Assembly (NCBI GenBank): GCA_019638615.1
Contig: JAHBTL010000011.1
Span: 96,359 to 160,358, forward strand
Source of the DNA: Chitinophagaceae bacterium
GTDB taxonomy: Bacteria > Bacteroidota > Bacteroidia > Chitinophagales > Chitinophagaceae
Length of the DNA stretch: 64,000 nt
Reading direction: 5' to 3'
Both the position numbers and the translations under genes were made by a program. The notes below the pieces were generated by a model. It was not told where the DNA came from, did not search any database, and saw only the letters and a program-made list of their open reading frames with translations. Every line of letters begins with the position of its first letter. Positions within the stretch are counted from its first letter, which is position 1. Positions 52,478-61,092 of the stretch are shown piece by piece.

Positions 52478-53890
52478 ATGTCAACAAAACTTCCAGGCTT
52501 TCAGCAATCCCTGACAAATACAGCCGGCTCAAAAGGAGTTGGAAACTACCGGTGGTATATATGCGCTTTGTTATTCTTTGCCACAACCGTTAATTACCTC
52601 GACCGCCAGGTGTTGAGCTTGCTGAAGCCTTCGCTGGAAGAAACTTTTAACTGGAAAGATTCTGATTATGCCAATATTGCGGCTGCGTTCCAGTTTACCT
52701 ATGCAATCGGGCTTCTTTTTGCAGGCCGCATTATCGACAAGTTAGGAACCAAGAAAGGATATGCGTGGGCGATTATCATATGGTCAATCGGGGCAATTAT
52801 TCATGCCTGGGCCATTCCCGTTGGAGAAGGGATGGCTTCTATACTCGGCTGGGTTGGCATTGCAGCAATACCTGTATCTGTATTAGGTTTTGTTTTTGCG
52901 AGGGCATTCCTGGCAATAGGAGAAGCCGGAAACTTTCCAGCGGCGATTAAAGCCACTGCAGAATATTTCCCGAAGAAAGAAAGATCGTTGGCGGTGGGTA
53001 TATTTAATTCAGGCACTACGATCGGCGCTATCCTTGCTCCGCTTACTGTGCCGTGGATAGCAGAACAATGGGGTTGGCAGGCGGCATTTGTTATAATAGG
53101 ACTGATCGGTTTTTTATGGCTGATCTTTTGGTTTCTTCATTACGACAAACCTGAAAAACAGAAACGGCTCAGCGCAGCGGAGCTTGCGTACATTAACAGC
53201 GACGCAGATGAGAAAGAAATCACTGAAGAAGTCGGACAGGAAAAGAAAGTTCCCTGGACAAAGCTCTTAGGATATAAACAAACATGGGCATTTGCAATCG
53301 GCAAATTCATGACGGATGGAGTATGGTGGTTTTTCTTATTTTGGTTACCCGCCTACCTCAAAGATCAATATCACATGAAGCCTACAGATATGGCTATCCC
53401 CCTGGCAGTGCTTTACAGCATGACAATGGTGGGCAGCATCGGCGGGGGGTGGTTTCCCGCTTACTTCATTAAAAAAGGATATACTGCTTATGATGGCCGC
53501 ATGAAGGCAATGCTGATCATAGCATTTATTCCCTTAGTGGTTTTAGCCGCGCAGCCGTTGGGGGGCATCAGTTTTTGGGCGCCGGTTTTATTGATTGGCA
53601 TAGGAGCATCGGCCCACCAGGCGTGGAGCGCTAATATTTTTACAACCGTATCGGATATGTTCCCTAAAAAAGCGGTTGGTTCTGTGGTGGGAATAGGTGG
53701 TATGGCCGGCGGACTTGGGGGCGTATTAATTACTAAAACCGGGGGTGCATTGTTTGATCATTATAAAGAGATGGGACATATTGAAACCGGATATACCATT
53801 ATGTTCACTTTTTGCGCCATCGCATACCTGATCGCCTGGTCAATTATGAAATCGCTTGTGCCGAAGTATAAGTTGATTACGGATCTGTGA
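52478..53890 (+). CDS. MFS transporter, hexuronate (ExuT-like) type
   Basis: The protein has about 12 membrane helices in 470 residues. The opening YRWYICALLFFATTVNYLDRQVLSLLKP and the loop AFQFTYAIGLLFAGRIIDKLGTKKGY are typical of the anion:cation symporter branch that includes ExuT. NFPAAIKATAEYFPKKERSLAVGIFNSGTTIGA fits too. It ends the hexuronate cluster and probably brings in glucuronate or galacturonate. The convergent gene remnant begins three bases after its stop codon. Confidence 0.88.
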   Translation: MSTKLPGFQQSLTNTAGSKGVGNYRWYICALLFFATTVNYLDRQVLSLLKPSLEETFNWKDSDYANIAAAFQFTYAIGLLFAGRIIDKLGTKKGYAWAIIIWSIGAIIHAWAIPVGEGMASILGWVGIAAIPVSVLGFVFARAFLAIGEAGNFPAAIKATAEYFPKKERSLAVGIFNSGTTIGAILAPLTVPWIAEQWGWQAAFVIIGLIGFLWLIFWFLHYDKPEKQKRLSAAELAYINSDADEKEITEEVGQEKKVPWTKLLGYKQTWAFAIGKFMTDGVWWFFLFWLPAYLKDQYHMKPTDMAIPLAVLYSMTMVGSIGGGWFPAYFIKKGYTAYDGRMKAMLIIAFIPLVVLAAQPLGGISFWAPVLLIGIGASAHQAWSANIFTTVSDMFPKKAVGSVVGIGGMAGGLGGVLITKTGGALFDHYKEMGHIETGYTIMFTFCAIAYLIAWSIMKSLVPKYKLITDL

Positions 53891-53892
53891 TA

Positions 53893-54060
53893 AGGCAAAG
53901 CCTGCTTCATTTCTGTCGAAAAACGATTGAGAATCTCATCATATTTTTCATCGTTATAGTTCTCCTGGAAGTTGTCAATCGCAATTTGATAATTCCCTGT
54001 CTGGGCAAACGGGGAATTTATTATAAAAATTACAGTTAAAAACGAAAGCAGTCTTTTCAT
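53893..54060 (-). pseudogene. 5' remnant of a DUF3887-type secreted protein
   Basis: A signal peptide (MKRLLSFLTVIFIINSPFAQ) and about 36 further residues (YQIAIDNFQENYNDEKYDEI then LNRFSTEMKQALP) look like the start of DUF3887 proteins, which often continue into a serine hydrolase. After about codon 56 the frame enters the antisense of the MFS gene and the similarity ends. The ORF formally runs to 53761. The rest of the gene appears to be lost by a rearrangement next to the MFS stop codon. Confidence 0.6.
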
Positions 54061-54414
54061 GCGGATCGTTGTTTAATTATCGAATACTGAAGGTTGAACT
54101 GTATAATATTCACCTGAATATCTATACTTTTTTGACATAATAAAGCGCTCCTGTTTTGTAAGCAGGCAAGTGGAATCACGGAGACAGGGTAACACAGAGG
54201 GTATTTTCCCCGAAACCATAAACAGAAATTACCCAGCATATACAAGGGGTGAACCTTTAGAAGATCCGGAACCCCATGCTGCTGGCATCCCATTAAAAAC
54301 TATTCCGTAGAATGTTAAAAAGTATACAACTTTAGCGAAATTATGAATGTAGGGGCAACGATAGTTTTTTAGATTTGGCTAGTATGCAGCATTGATCTAT
54401 ACAAACAACAAACT
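54061..54414. other. Gene-free interval upstream of the GH109-type gene
   Basis: A 78-codon minus-strand ORF here has no recognisable features and is probably chance. The stretch CACGGAGACAGGGTAACACA (about 54177-54196) resembles a dispersed intergenic repeat of the phylum. TAGATTTG at 54370-54377 matches TAnnTTTG 37 bases ahead of the ATG at 54415 and is the likely -7 element of that gene. Confidence 0.45.
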
Positions 54415-55830
54415 ATGAGCAATTCGCGAAGAGATTTTATAAGGAGATCAGGATTGGCTGGCATGGGAGTTGCCGGCGCATGGATGAGCATTTATGCAGG
54501 TACGCCTGGAGAATTAGAACATATTGAAGAAGGAGCTGAGTACGTACCACTGCAAACTTTTAATATGAGCGGTTATGCCGCGCCAAAATTAGAGGTGGTT
54601 CGTGTTGGCATTGCTGGTATTGGCAACCGTGGCTTTGATGCGGTAGTAAGGATGAATAAAATACAGGGCGTTGAAATAAAAGGATTATGTGATCTGCGGG
54701 CAGAACGCGTAAAGCTTGCCGGCGATCTGGTCACTGCTTCCGGTCATAGGCCGGAGTTGTATCATACGAGCCCGGAAGCGTGGAAAACGATGTGCGCACG
54801 AAAAGACATTGATCTCATTTATATCCTTACTCCCTGGGCATTGCATACACCTATGGCGCTTTTCAGCATGAACCACAATAAGCATGTTTGTGTGGAAGTT
54901 CCTGCAGGAAAAACATTGCAGGAGTTGTGGAGCCTTGTAGAAACTTCGGAAAAAACCCGGAAGCATTGCATGATGGCGGAGAATTGCTGCTACGATTTTT
55001 TTGAGCTTACTACATTGAATATGGTGCGGCAGGGATTTTTTGGTGAGATCATTCATTGTGAGGGATCATACATTCATTCGCTTACGGAGCTGCTTTTTGC
55101 AAAGGATCGCTTTTATCAGATGTGGGAGCTGAATGAAACTGCATCAAGGAAAGGCAACCTCTATCCAACGCACGGGCTCGGCCCGCTGTGCCAGGTAATG
55201 AATATTAACCGAGGTGACAAGATGGACTACCTGGTTTCAATGTCATCCAATGATTTTACGCTGGGTAATGAAGTAAAAGCGCTTGCAGCAAAAGATGGTT
55301 TTTATACATCTTATGCAGGGCGCTCTTTCAATGGAAACATGAATACATCCACCATACGTACCAGCAAAGGAAAAACGATCATGGTGCAGTACGACATCTC
55401 TTCTCCCCGCCCATATTCAAGGATCCAGTTGGTGAGTGGTACTAAGGCCACAGCATTGAAATACCCTGAACCTGCACGTATTGCAAGGGGGCATGAATGG
55501 TTAGGCGAAGAAGCGATAAAAGAATTACAGGAAAAATATACACCGGAGATCGTAAAAAAAATAGGGAAGGCAGCCAAGCAGGTTGGCGGCCATGGCGGTA
55601 TGGATTTTATAATGGATTGGCGCACAATCGATTGCTTAAGAAACGGATTACCGCTAGATCAGGATGTATACGATGCCGCGTTATGGTCGTCTGTTTCCCC
55701 ACTCTCCGCGTGGTCCGTTGCCAACAGGTCAAACTCCATAACCGTTCCTGATTTTACACGCGGTGCATGGAAGAAAAATGCCCAGGTAGATATCAGTATG
55801 AGCAAGGGTGGTACTACCGGCGTGAAATAA
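54415..55830 (+). CDS. Gfo/Idh/MocA oxidoreductase, GH109-like, Tat-exported
   Basis: The N-terminus SNSRRDFIRRSGLAGMGVAGAW is a twin-arginine signal. The Rossmann part reads VRVGIAGIGNRGFDAVVRMN and the substrate part has KHVCVEVPAGKTLQELWSL, CMMAENCCYDFFEL, HCEGSYIHSL, NLYPTHGLGPLCQVMNINRG and DYLVSMSSN. These phrases belong to GH109, whose characterised members hydrolyse alpha-N-acetylgalactosaminides by an NAD-dependent mechanism. Substrate here is not fixed by sequence. It is convergent with batD, 18 bases apart. Confidence 0.85.
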   Translation: MSNSRRDFIRRSGLAGMGVAGAWMSIYAGTPGELEHIEEGAEYVPLQTFNMSGYAAPKLEVVRVGIAGIGNRGFDAVVRMNKIQGVEIKGLCDLRAERVKLAGDLVTASGHRPELYHTSPEAWKTMCARKDIDLIYILTPWALHTPMALFSMNHNKHVCVEVPAGKTLQELWSLVETSEKTRKHCMMAENCCYDFFELTTLNMVRQGFFGEIIHCEGSYIHSLTELLFAKDRFYQMWELNETASRKGNLYPTHGLGPLCQVMNINRGDKMDYLVSMSSNDFTLGNEVKALAAKDGFYTSYAGRSFNGNMNTSTIRTSKGKTIMVQYDISSPRPYSRIQLVSGTKATALKYPEPARIARGHEWLGEEAIKELQEKYTPEIVKKIGKAAKQVGGHGGMDFIMDWRTIDCLRNGLPLDQDVYDAALWSSVSPLSAWSVANRSNSITVPDFTRGAWKKNAQVDISMSKGGTTGVK

Positions 55831-55848
55831 GCACAGGAAGAAGATCCT

Positions 55849-57759
55849 TCAGCTTTCTTTTGTGTTGAGATGATGAATGAAGTCATCTGCCAGGTCGTAG
55901 GCAGACTGCATATCTGTGTCGTTAAGGGAAGGAGTATACAATGCCACTTCGCATTGCTGTAGCAGCAACTGGAACTGGGAGATCATGATATCATCGAATC
56001 CCCCGGATTTCAATGCCTGTTCTATTACGTGCTTGCGCGGGTTGGTGGTTTGGATACCCAGTTTTTCGGCGCTGTAATCTTTGATGGTTTTGCTCAGCTC
56101 GGCATAAAAACCATTGCTGTTTTGTTGTATCAGCATCATCCTGGCATTGAACAGCGGATCCGGCTTATGCACAGGTTCAGCCTCATGGGGGGCTACTTTT
56201 TCAACAGGTGCGGCAGGCGTTTGCTGGTGGGGCGGGGTAGATTGTATAGCAAATTTTGCATGGTCGCCGGCACGTATATAACGGAACAGGATAAAGCCAA
56301 ATACAGCTAATAATACTGCGGCAACCCCAAATATCCAACCACGGTTCACGCCTCCGGTTCCCGCAATATTTTCAGCAGTATAACCTGGTATACTAGCGGT
56401 TGTATTTCCGGCACCCGGCAATGTTGTTACCCTGATAGAATCTGTGACAACTGTTTCGTATTTGTTGGCTTTAGGATCAAAATACGAAAATTCAACACCG
56501 GGTATCACAATATTACCTGCATGCTTAGGCATAAATGTAAACTGGAATATCTTGTATCCTCTTAGCGGTACCATACTTTTCAGAAAATCTTCTTTTGCCG
56601 AGGGTTCATATACTTCAACGTCTTTCGGCCATTTGATCGCAGGGGCATTGATGATGCCGAAATTTCCTTCTCCCTTAATAATTACTTTTAATGTAGCTGC
56701 GTCGTTTAACTGCAGGTCTTTTTTATCTACCGCAGCTTCTATGCTGAACTTACCCACCGCTCCATCAAAAGAAGCCGGCCTGCTGAAATCAGGCAAGGCT
56801 TTTACCGTTACTGCCACAGGGTTGCTTTTGATATGTACTTTCTCTGCTGCAATGCCTTCATGATGTATATCGTCTGCATCGAACGAACGTAATAAATCAG
56901 GCAAATGTTCGCCTTTGTCTTTCATAGCATATTCGGCTCTTAAGAAAGTAACATCATTTTCTACCTCTGCAGCGTCCAGTTCCAATGTGCCGGATTGCAG
57001 GGGAAACAATTGAGCCTTGCGGATAAGATAAACATTGAAATCTTTTCCATTCAGCTTTTCTATAGCCGAAGGCTGAACAGAAGGATCAACCATGTCGTAC
57101 ACGCTAAAGCCGTTGAAGGATGGCCGCCTGGATACCTTTGATTCAGAGCGGAGCCGGGTATATAGCTTATAGGAGGCTACCACGGGCTCTCCTTCGTAGC
57201 AGGTGGTTTTATTTACATCCACTTTAATAAAAAGGTTTTTTCTGATCTTATCCTGCAGGTTTTCGCCTTTGCGGAGAATATAGTCACTGTATAGCTCTTC
57301 TTCAGGCGACCTGTAACGCTCCCTGCTGTTTTTTTGAAAGTTGTATAAACCGGCAGATCCCCGGTCTTCTGTAACATCAATATTCACCGTATTAAAAACC
57401 AGGCGTTTGCCATTTACCTTGGCAGAAGCTCCCGAAAAGGAATACCTGCCCGGTAACCGTGGCTGGATGATGTAAACGAAAGAAATATAGTTGCTTTGAA
57501 CGCCGTTGATCGTTGATGAGCCGGCTACATGCATGGGGCCTTCTATTATTTTGCAGCCGCTGAAAGAAGGCGGAATGAACTGCTCAATGTCCTGGGTATT
57601 TTCTATATTGAACTGAAGCGTAACAAATTCATCGTGATTAATAATGCGTTTACTGGCGGATGCAACAACCTTAACCTGTGCTGCACAGGGTTGTGCGGCA
57701 AGGCAAAAAACAGAAAAAAATAAGACAGTTAGAAGTAAATATTTTCCTATATGCTTCAT
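55849..57759 (-). CDS. batD: BatD family protein
   Basis: A signal peptide (LLLTVLFFSVFCLAAQPCAAQ) is followed by several Ig-like beta domains (VVASASKRIINHDEFVTLQFNIENTQ; FIKVDVNKTTCYEGEPVVASYKLYTRLRSESKVSRRPSFNGF). One membrane helix (WIFGVAAVLLAVFGFILFRYI, about residue 480) precedes a C-terminal cytoplasmic helical part. This is the BatD layout of the aerotolerance-type bat operon. The other bat genes (batA-C, E) are not adjacent, so it stands alone here. Minus-strand TACATTTG about 60 bases upstream matches the -7 consensus. Confidence 0.92.
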   Translation of the reverse strand: MKHIGKYLLLTVLFFSVFCLAAQPCAAQVKVVASASKRIINHDEFVTLQFNIENTQDIEQFIPPSFSGCKIIEGPMHVAGSSTINGVQSNYISFVYIIQPRLPGRYSFSGASAKVNGKRLVFNTVNIDVTEDRGSAGLYNFQKNSRERYRSPEEELYSDYILRKGENLQDKIRKNLFIKVDVNKTTCYEGEPVVASYKLYTRLRSESKVSRRPSFNGFSVYDMVDPSVQPSAIEKLNGKDFNVYLIRKAQLFPLQSGTLELDAAEVENDVTFLRAEYAMKDKGEHLPDLLRSFDADDIHHEGIAAEKVHIKSNPVAVTVKALPDFSRPASFDGAVGKFSIEAAVDKKDLQLNDAATLKVIIKGEGNFGIINAPAIKWPKDVEVYEPSAKEDFLKSMVPLRGYKIFQFTFMPKHAGNIVIPGVEFSYFDPKANKYETVVTDSIRVTTLPGAGNTTASIPGYTAENIAGTGGVNRGWIFGVAAVLLAVFGFILFRYIRAGDHAKFAIQSTPPHQQTPAAPVEKVAPHEAEPVHKPDPLFNARMMLIQQNSNGFYAELSKTIKDYSAEKLGIQTTNPRKHVIEQALKSGGFDDIMISQFQLLLQQCEVALYTPSLNDTDMQSAYDLADDFIHHLNTKES

Positions 57760-58014
57760 TATTAATTACCTCCTCCAATCATGCCTGCAAAACATCACGC
57801 TAACAAATGTAACATTTGACCCTTACAGCTGGAAGTGTAAAACCGGTTAAAGTTGCGTTAAAAGCGGTAAACATCTCACTTGTGCAATGGTTACTGATAT
57901 GCTTAATGTATTAATGTTGCCTGCAAAATGAAAACGGGCGGTTGTATTTCCCGATTCAGTAAATGTTTTTAGTATCTTGTTCCAATTTAGTCAAAAAAAC
58001 AACTATAACAGCAT
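57760..58014. other. Divergent interval between batD and the xylulokinase gene
   Basis: Minus-strand TACATTTG lies inside the odd palindrome AAATGTaACATTT (about 57804-57816) and is the likely -7 element of batD. Nothing distinctive is seen for the plus-strand gene beyond AT-rich sequence. Confidence 0.35.
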
Positions 58015-59499
58015 ATGTTATTATTGGGTATAGATATAGGTACTTCTTCTGTAAAGGTATCGGTGGTAGATGCTGCTTCTGCCAAAGCAATTGCATCAGC
58101 CCAATTCCCTGAAACAGAAGCACCTATTATTTCTTCTCTGCCGGGATGGGCGGAACAAAAGCCTGAAAACTGGTGGGACTATACCCGGCAGGCATTGCAA
58201 AAGCTGAATCGATCCGGCAAGTATAACCCGGCGGATATAAGCGCAATAGGCATTGCCTACCAAATGCATGGACTGGTAATAGTGGATAAGAATAAGAACG
58301 TGATTCGCCCTTCCATTATTTGGTGCGACAGCCGGGCTGTGGAAATAGGCAATAAAGCACTTGAAGACATCGGCAGTGATTATGCGCTGGGTCATTTTTT
58401 AAATTCTCCCGGAAATTTTACCGCTTCCAAGTTTGCCTGGGTAAAACAAAACGAGCCGGCTGCGTTTGAGGCAACCGATAAACTAATGTTGCCCGGCGAT
58501 TACATTGCCATGCGGTTAACCGGCGAGATCACAACCTCTCCTTCCGCTTTGTCCGAAGGCATTTTCTGGGATTTTAAAAAGGATGGGTTAGCCAACAGGG
58601 TGATGGAATATTATGGGTTTAGTGAAGCTGTTATACCTGTCATTAAGCCGGTATTTTCTGTGCATGGTACTGTTTCAAAAACAGTATCGGCAGAGCTGGG
58701 GTTAAAAGAAGGGATACCCGTATCGTATAAGGCAGGTGATCAGCCGAACAATGCTTTGTCGTTGAATGTAATGAACCCCGGTGAAGTAGCTGCAACGGCG
58801 GGTACTTCGGGTGTGATCTATGCCGTTAGCGATCAATTGATCTGCGATCCGCTTTCGCGTGTTAATAGTTTTGCCCATGTGAACCATACTGTTGCGCAAA
58901 AAAGCGTTGGTATACTGCTTTGTATCAACGGCACCGGCATCATGAACCGGTGGGTAAGAGATACCGCCGGCAGCAGTTTGTCGTATGCAGACATGAATGA
59001 ACAGGCGGCACAGGTTCCTTTGGGCAGCGAAGGGCTGCTGGTGCTGCCTTTTGGTAACGGAGCGGAACGAATGCTCGGGAATAAAATGCCGGGCGCCCTT
59101 ATCAGTAACCTTCAGCTTTCTACACATACCGGTAAGCACCTGTTCCGCGCGGTTCAGGAAGGCATTGCCTGTTCATTCCGTTACGGGCTTGATATCTTGC
59201 GTGAGAATAATTTGAAGCCATCTGTTATCAGAGCCGGCAAGGCAAATATGTTTTTGAGTCCCCTGTTTACAGAGCTGTTTGTAAATTTTACAGGCGTTCC
59301 TGTTGAATTGTACCAGAATGACGGATCGGTGGGAGCGGCAATAGGCGCGGGTATTGGCGCCGGCATTTACAAAAATGCGCAGGAAGCCTTTAGCGCGTAC
59401 AAGCCGGTGGGTTTTGCCGAACCGCAAAAAAGCAGTGCGGCTTACGGGGAGATCTATGATCGTTGGAATTCGTTGCTCAATAAATCATTGCAAAATTAA
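58015..59499 (+). CDS. xylB: FGGY-family carbohydrate kinase, xylulokinase type
   Basis: The kinase starts LLLGIDIGTSSVKVSVVD with the ATP-phosphate loop DIGTSS. It has QMHGLV (as in xylulokinases, though the preceding residue is Tyr where Gly is common), IIWCDSRA, MLPGDYIAMRLTGE, YKAGDQPNNALSLNVMNPGE and CINGTGIMNRWVRD. The C-terminal ATP domain reads VIRAGKANMFLSPLFTELFVNFTGVPVELYQNDGSVGAAIGAGIGAG. D-xylulose is the probable substrate. No xylose isomerase lies beside it, and a different ketose such as L-erythrulose cannot be excluded. Confidence 0.85.
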   Translation: MLLLGIDIGTSSVKVSVVDAASAKAIASAQFPETEAPIISSLPGWAEQKPENWWDYTRQALQKLNRSGKYNPADISAIGIAYQMHGLVIVDKNKNVIRPSIIWCDSRAVEIGNKALEDIGSDYALGHFLNSPGNFTASKFAWVKQNEPAAFEATDKLMLPGDYIAMRLTGEITTSPSALSEGIFWDFKKDGLANRVMEYYGFSEAVIPVIKPVFSVHGTVSKTVSAELGLKEGIPVSYKAGDQPNNALSLNVMNPGEVAATAGTSGVIYAVSDQLICDPLSRVNSFAHVNHTVAQKSVGILLCINGTGIMNRWVRDTAGSSLSYADMNEQAAQVPLGSEGLLVLPFGNGAERMLGNKMPGALISNLQLSTHTGKHLFRAVQEGIACSFRYGLDILRENNLKPSVIRAGKANMFLSPLFTELFVNFTGVPVELYQNDGSVGAAIGAGIGAGIYKNAQEAFSAYKPVGFAEPQKSSAAYGEIYDRWNSLLNKSLQN

Positions 59500-60287
59500 T
59501 GCTGACCCATGCGCCGATATCGTGTACGCTGACTTTGCTGATTTGCATTACCTGTAACGTTGGCAGGGCCCAGGAAGTGCGGGGTACGGTGTATGATATC
59601 ACCCAGAAGTATGTTCTACCTTCCGTGAGCGTACTTTCCACTTCCGGTTATGGTACCGCTACCGATTCGCTGGGAACTTACAGGATACGCGTACAGACAG
59701 GCGATTCGATATGGTTTTCTTACCTGGGGAAGGCTACTCCCAAATATGCGGTGGCGACGATACAAAATCCCGCGGCTTTTGATATTTCTATTATGATTGC
59801 GGCGGTTGAGCTACCGGGTATTTCAATACGTAAGCCCGGTTATCGTTTTGATTCATTGCAGAACCGGAAAGAATATGCGAAGGCGTTTAATTACAGGGCG
59901 CCGGGCTTGCGTATAACCAGTCTCTCGCCCGGAAGCAGCAGCCTGGGCCCCGGTGTGGGCCTTGATATCAATGAGCTGATCAACGTGTTCCGGTTCCGGC
60001 GGAACCGGAATATGGAATTCATACAGGGGTGGTTGATAAAAGAAGAACAGGATAAGTATATTGATTACAGGTTTAATAAAGCATTTATCCGCAAGCTTAC
60101 TTTTTTGTACGATGAGGAAGAAATGGAAGTGTTTATGAAGTACTATCGTCCTGAATACGACTGGATCGTATCGTTAAACGATGCTGAACTGGGGATGTAT
60201 ATTTTAGAGTGTTTTGAAGATTTTAAGAAAAGGAACCGGCTGAGGGATGAAAGACAGCGTTTGCTGAAGCGATCACCAGCCGAATAA
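59499..60287 (+). CDS. Secreted protein with carboxypeptidase-D regulatory-like domain
   Basis: A signal-like N-terminus (SCTLTLLICITCNVGRAQ) precedes a CarboxypepD_reg-like domain (EVRGTVYDITQKYVLPSVSVLSTSG; GTYRIRVQTGDSIWFSYLGK). A charged, mostly helical region (FRFRRNRNMEFIQGWLIKEEQDKYIDYRFNKAFIRK) follows. Many Bacteroidota encode such proteins of unknown role. The start codon shares one base with the stop of the kinase gene (TAATG), so translation may be coupled. The end overlaps the convergent Rieske gene by 15 bases. Confidence 0.8.
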   Translation: MLTHAPISCTLTLLICITCNVGRAQEVRGTVYDITQKYVLPSVSVLSTSGYGTATDSLGTYRIRVQTGDSIWFSYLGKATPKYAVATIQNPAAFDISIMIAAVELPGISIRKPGYRFDSLQNRKEYAKAFNYRAPGLRITSLSPGSSSLGPGVGLDINELINVFRFRRNRNMEFIQGWLIKEEQDKYIDYRFNKAFIRKLTFLYDEEEMEVFMKYYRPEYDWIVSLNDAELGMYILECFEDFKKRNRLRDERQRLLKRSPAE

Positions 60288-60629
60288 TCCGCGCGACACT
60301 TCCATTCTCACAAAAACACCTTCTTCTCTTATTTCTACAGGCCATGTTTTGAGATAATAGCCTTCGCCGGTTATATTGCGTCCGTTTTGCATGTTGAATT
60401 TATAACGATGCAAAGGGCACACAACATTACCCGTTGCATCTATATAACCCTCTGCCAGTATACCCCCGGCATGTGGGCATTTATATGCGAAAGCAAAATA
60501 CGCCCCCTCGTGCCTGCCCAGGCAAATTTTCCTGCCTTTGGCTTCTGCCACAGCTAAGTGATTACCGGAAAAAACAATTTCGTTTATATGTTCCGCTATT
60601 TTGATCCAGTTGTGTTGCTCATTAGCCAT
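60273..60629 (-). CDS. Rieske [2Fe-2S] ferredoxin-like protein
   Basis: This 118-residue protein has both Rieske cluster motifs: YKCPHAGG and VVCPLHRYKFNM. Spacing is typical of small Rieske ferredoxins of the nitrite reductase small subunit or dioxygenase ferredoxin type. No signal peptide is present, so it is cytoplasmic. No oxygenase is nearby; its electron partner is unknown. Confidence 0.9.
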   Translation of the reverse strand: MANEQHNWIKIAEHINEIVFSGNHLAVAEAKGRKICLGRHEGAYFAFAYKCPHAGGILAEGYIDATGNVVCPLHRYKFNMQNGRNITGEGYYLKTWPVEIREEGVFVRMEVSRGLFGW

Positions 60630-61092
60630 AGGAATATGTAAGATAGTATGTATTACCCAACATTATCTCTCCTGACGACATACACTGTAAAACAAAAATA
60701 ATTTTCGCTCCCTACACAACTTACCGGTCGGTGAGACACCATGTGCGTCAACTTAGGGAATACCCCGAATGGAGTTTAATTCGAATAGCCATCGGTGCAA
60801 CCGGTGGACAAATGAAACCGTTTTGATATTGAACCCTTGCAGGGTTCAACAAAAATTTTGACATTTTTACCGTGAGTTTCACTCACGGCTATTCAAACCT
60901 GCCTGCCGCAGGCACGGTTCAAGTCCTCCGGGCTTACGTTGACGGCTATGGTGGGACACCGACCGGTAGCGGGCATGTCCGTCCGGGTAACTTGAATGCT
61001 GGAGATCGTGAATTAGAGCCATCGGCTCGATATTATATAACTGCGTGGGATTTTAATCTCGCGCACCAAAGAAAAAAATAAGGAAGCTGATA
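60630..61092. repeat. Gene-free interval with a ladder of short palindromes
   Basis: Palindromes follow in order: TTGAACCCT-TGC-AGGGTTCAA (60829-60849), CCGTGAGT-TTC-ACTCACGG (60870-60888), GCCTG-CCG-CAGGC (60901-60913), near-palindrome AAGTCC-TCC-GGGCTT (60921-60935) and GAGCC-ATC-GGCTC (61016-61028). Each has a three-base loop. ATAGCCATCGGTGCAACCGG (60785-60804) resembles a unit of the ladder at 2306. A 69-codon ORF crossing this area is not credible. Confidence 0.7.

Noticed and set aside
53761-54060. Intact 99-residue secreted protein
   Set aside because: The last 43 residues are the antisense of the MFS gene; only the first part is family-like, so I call it a remnant.
54057-54293. 78-codon minus-strand ORF
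   Set aside because: No signal peptide or motif, and it spans a dispersed repeat.
60872-61081. 69-codon ORF
   Set aside because: It lies wholly in a palindrome ladder and shows no protein features.
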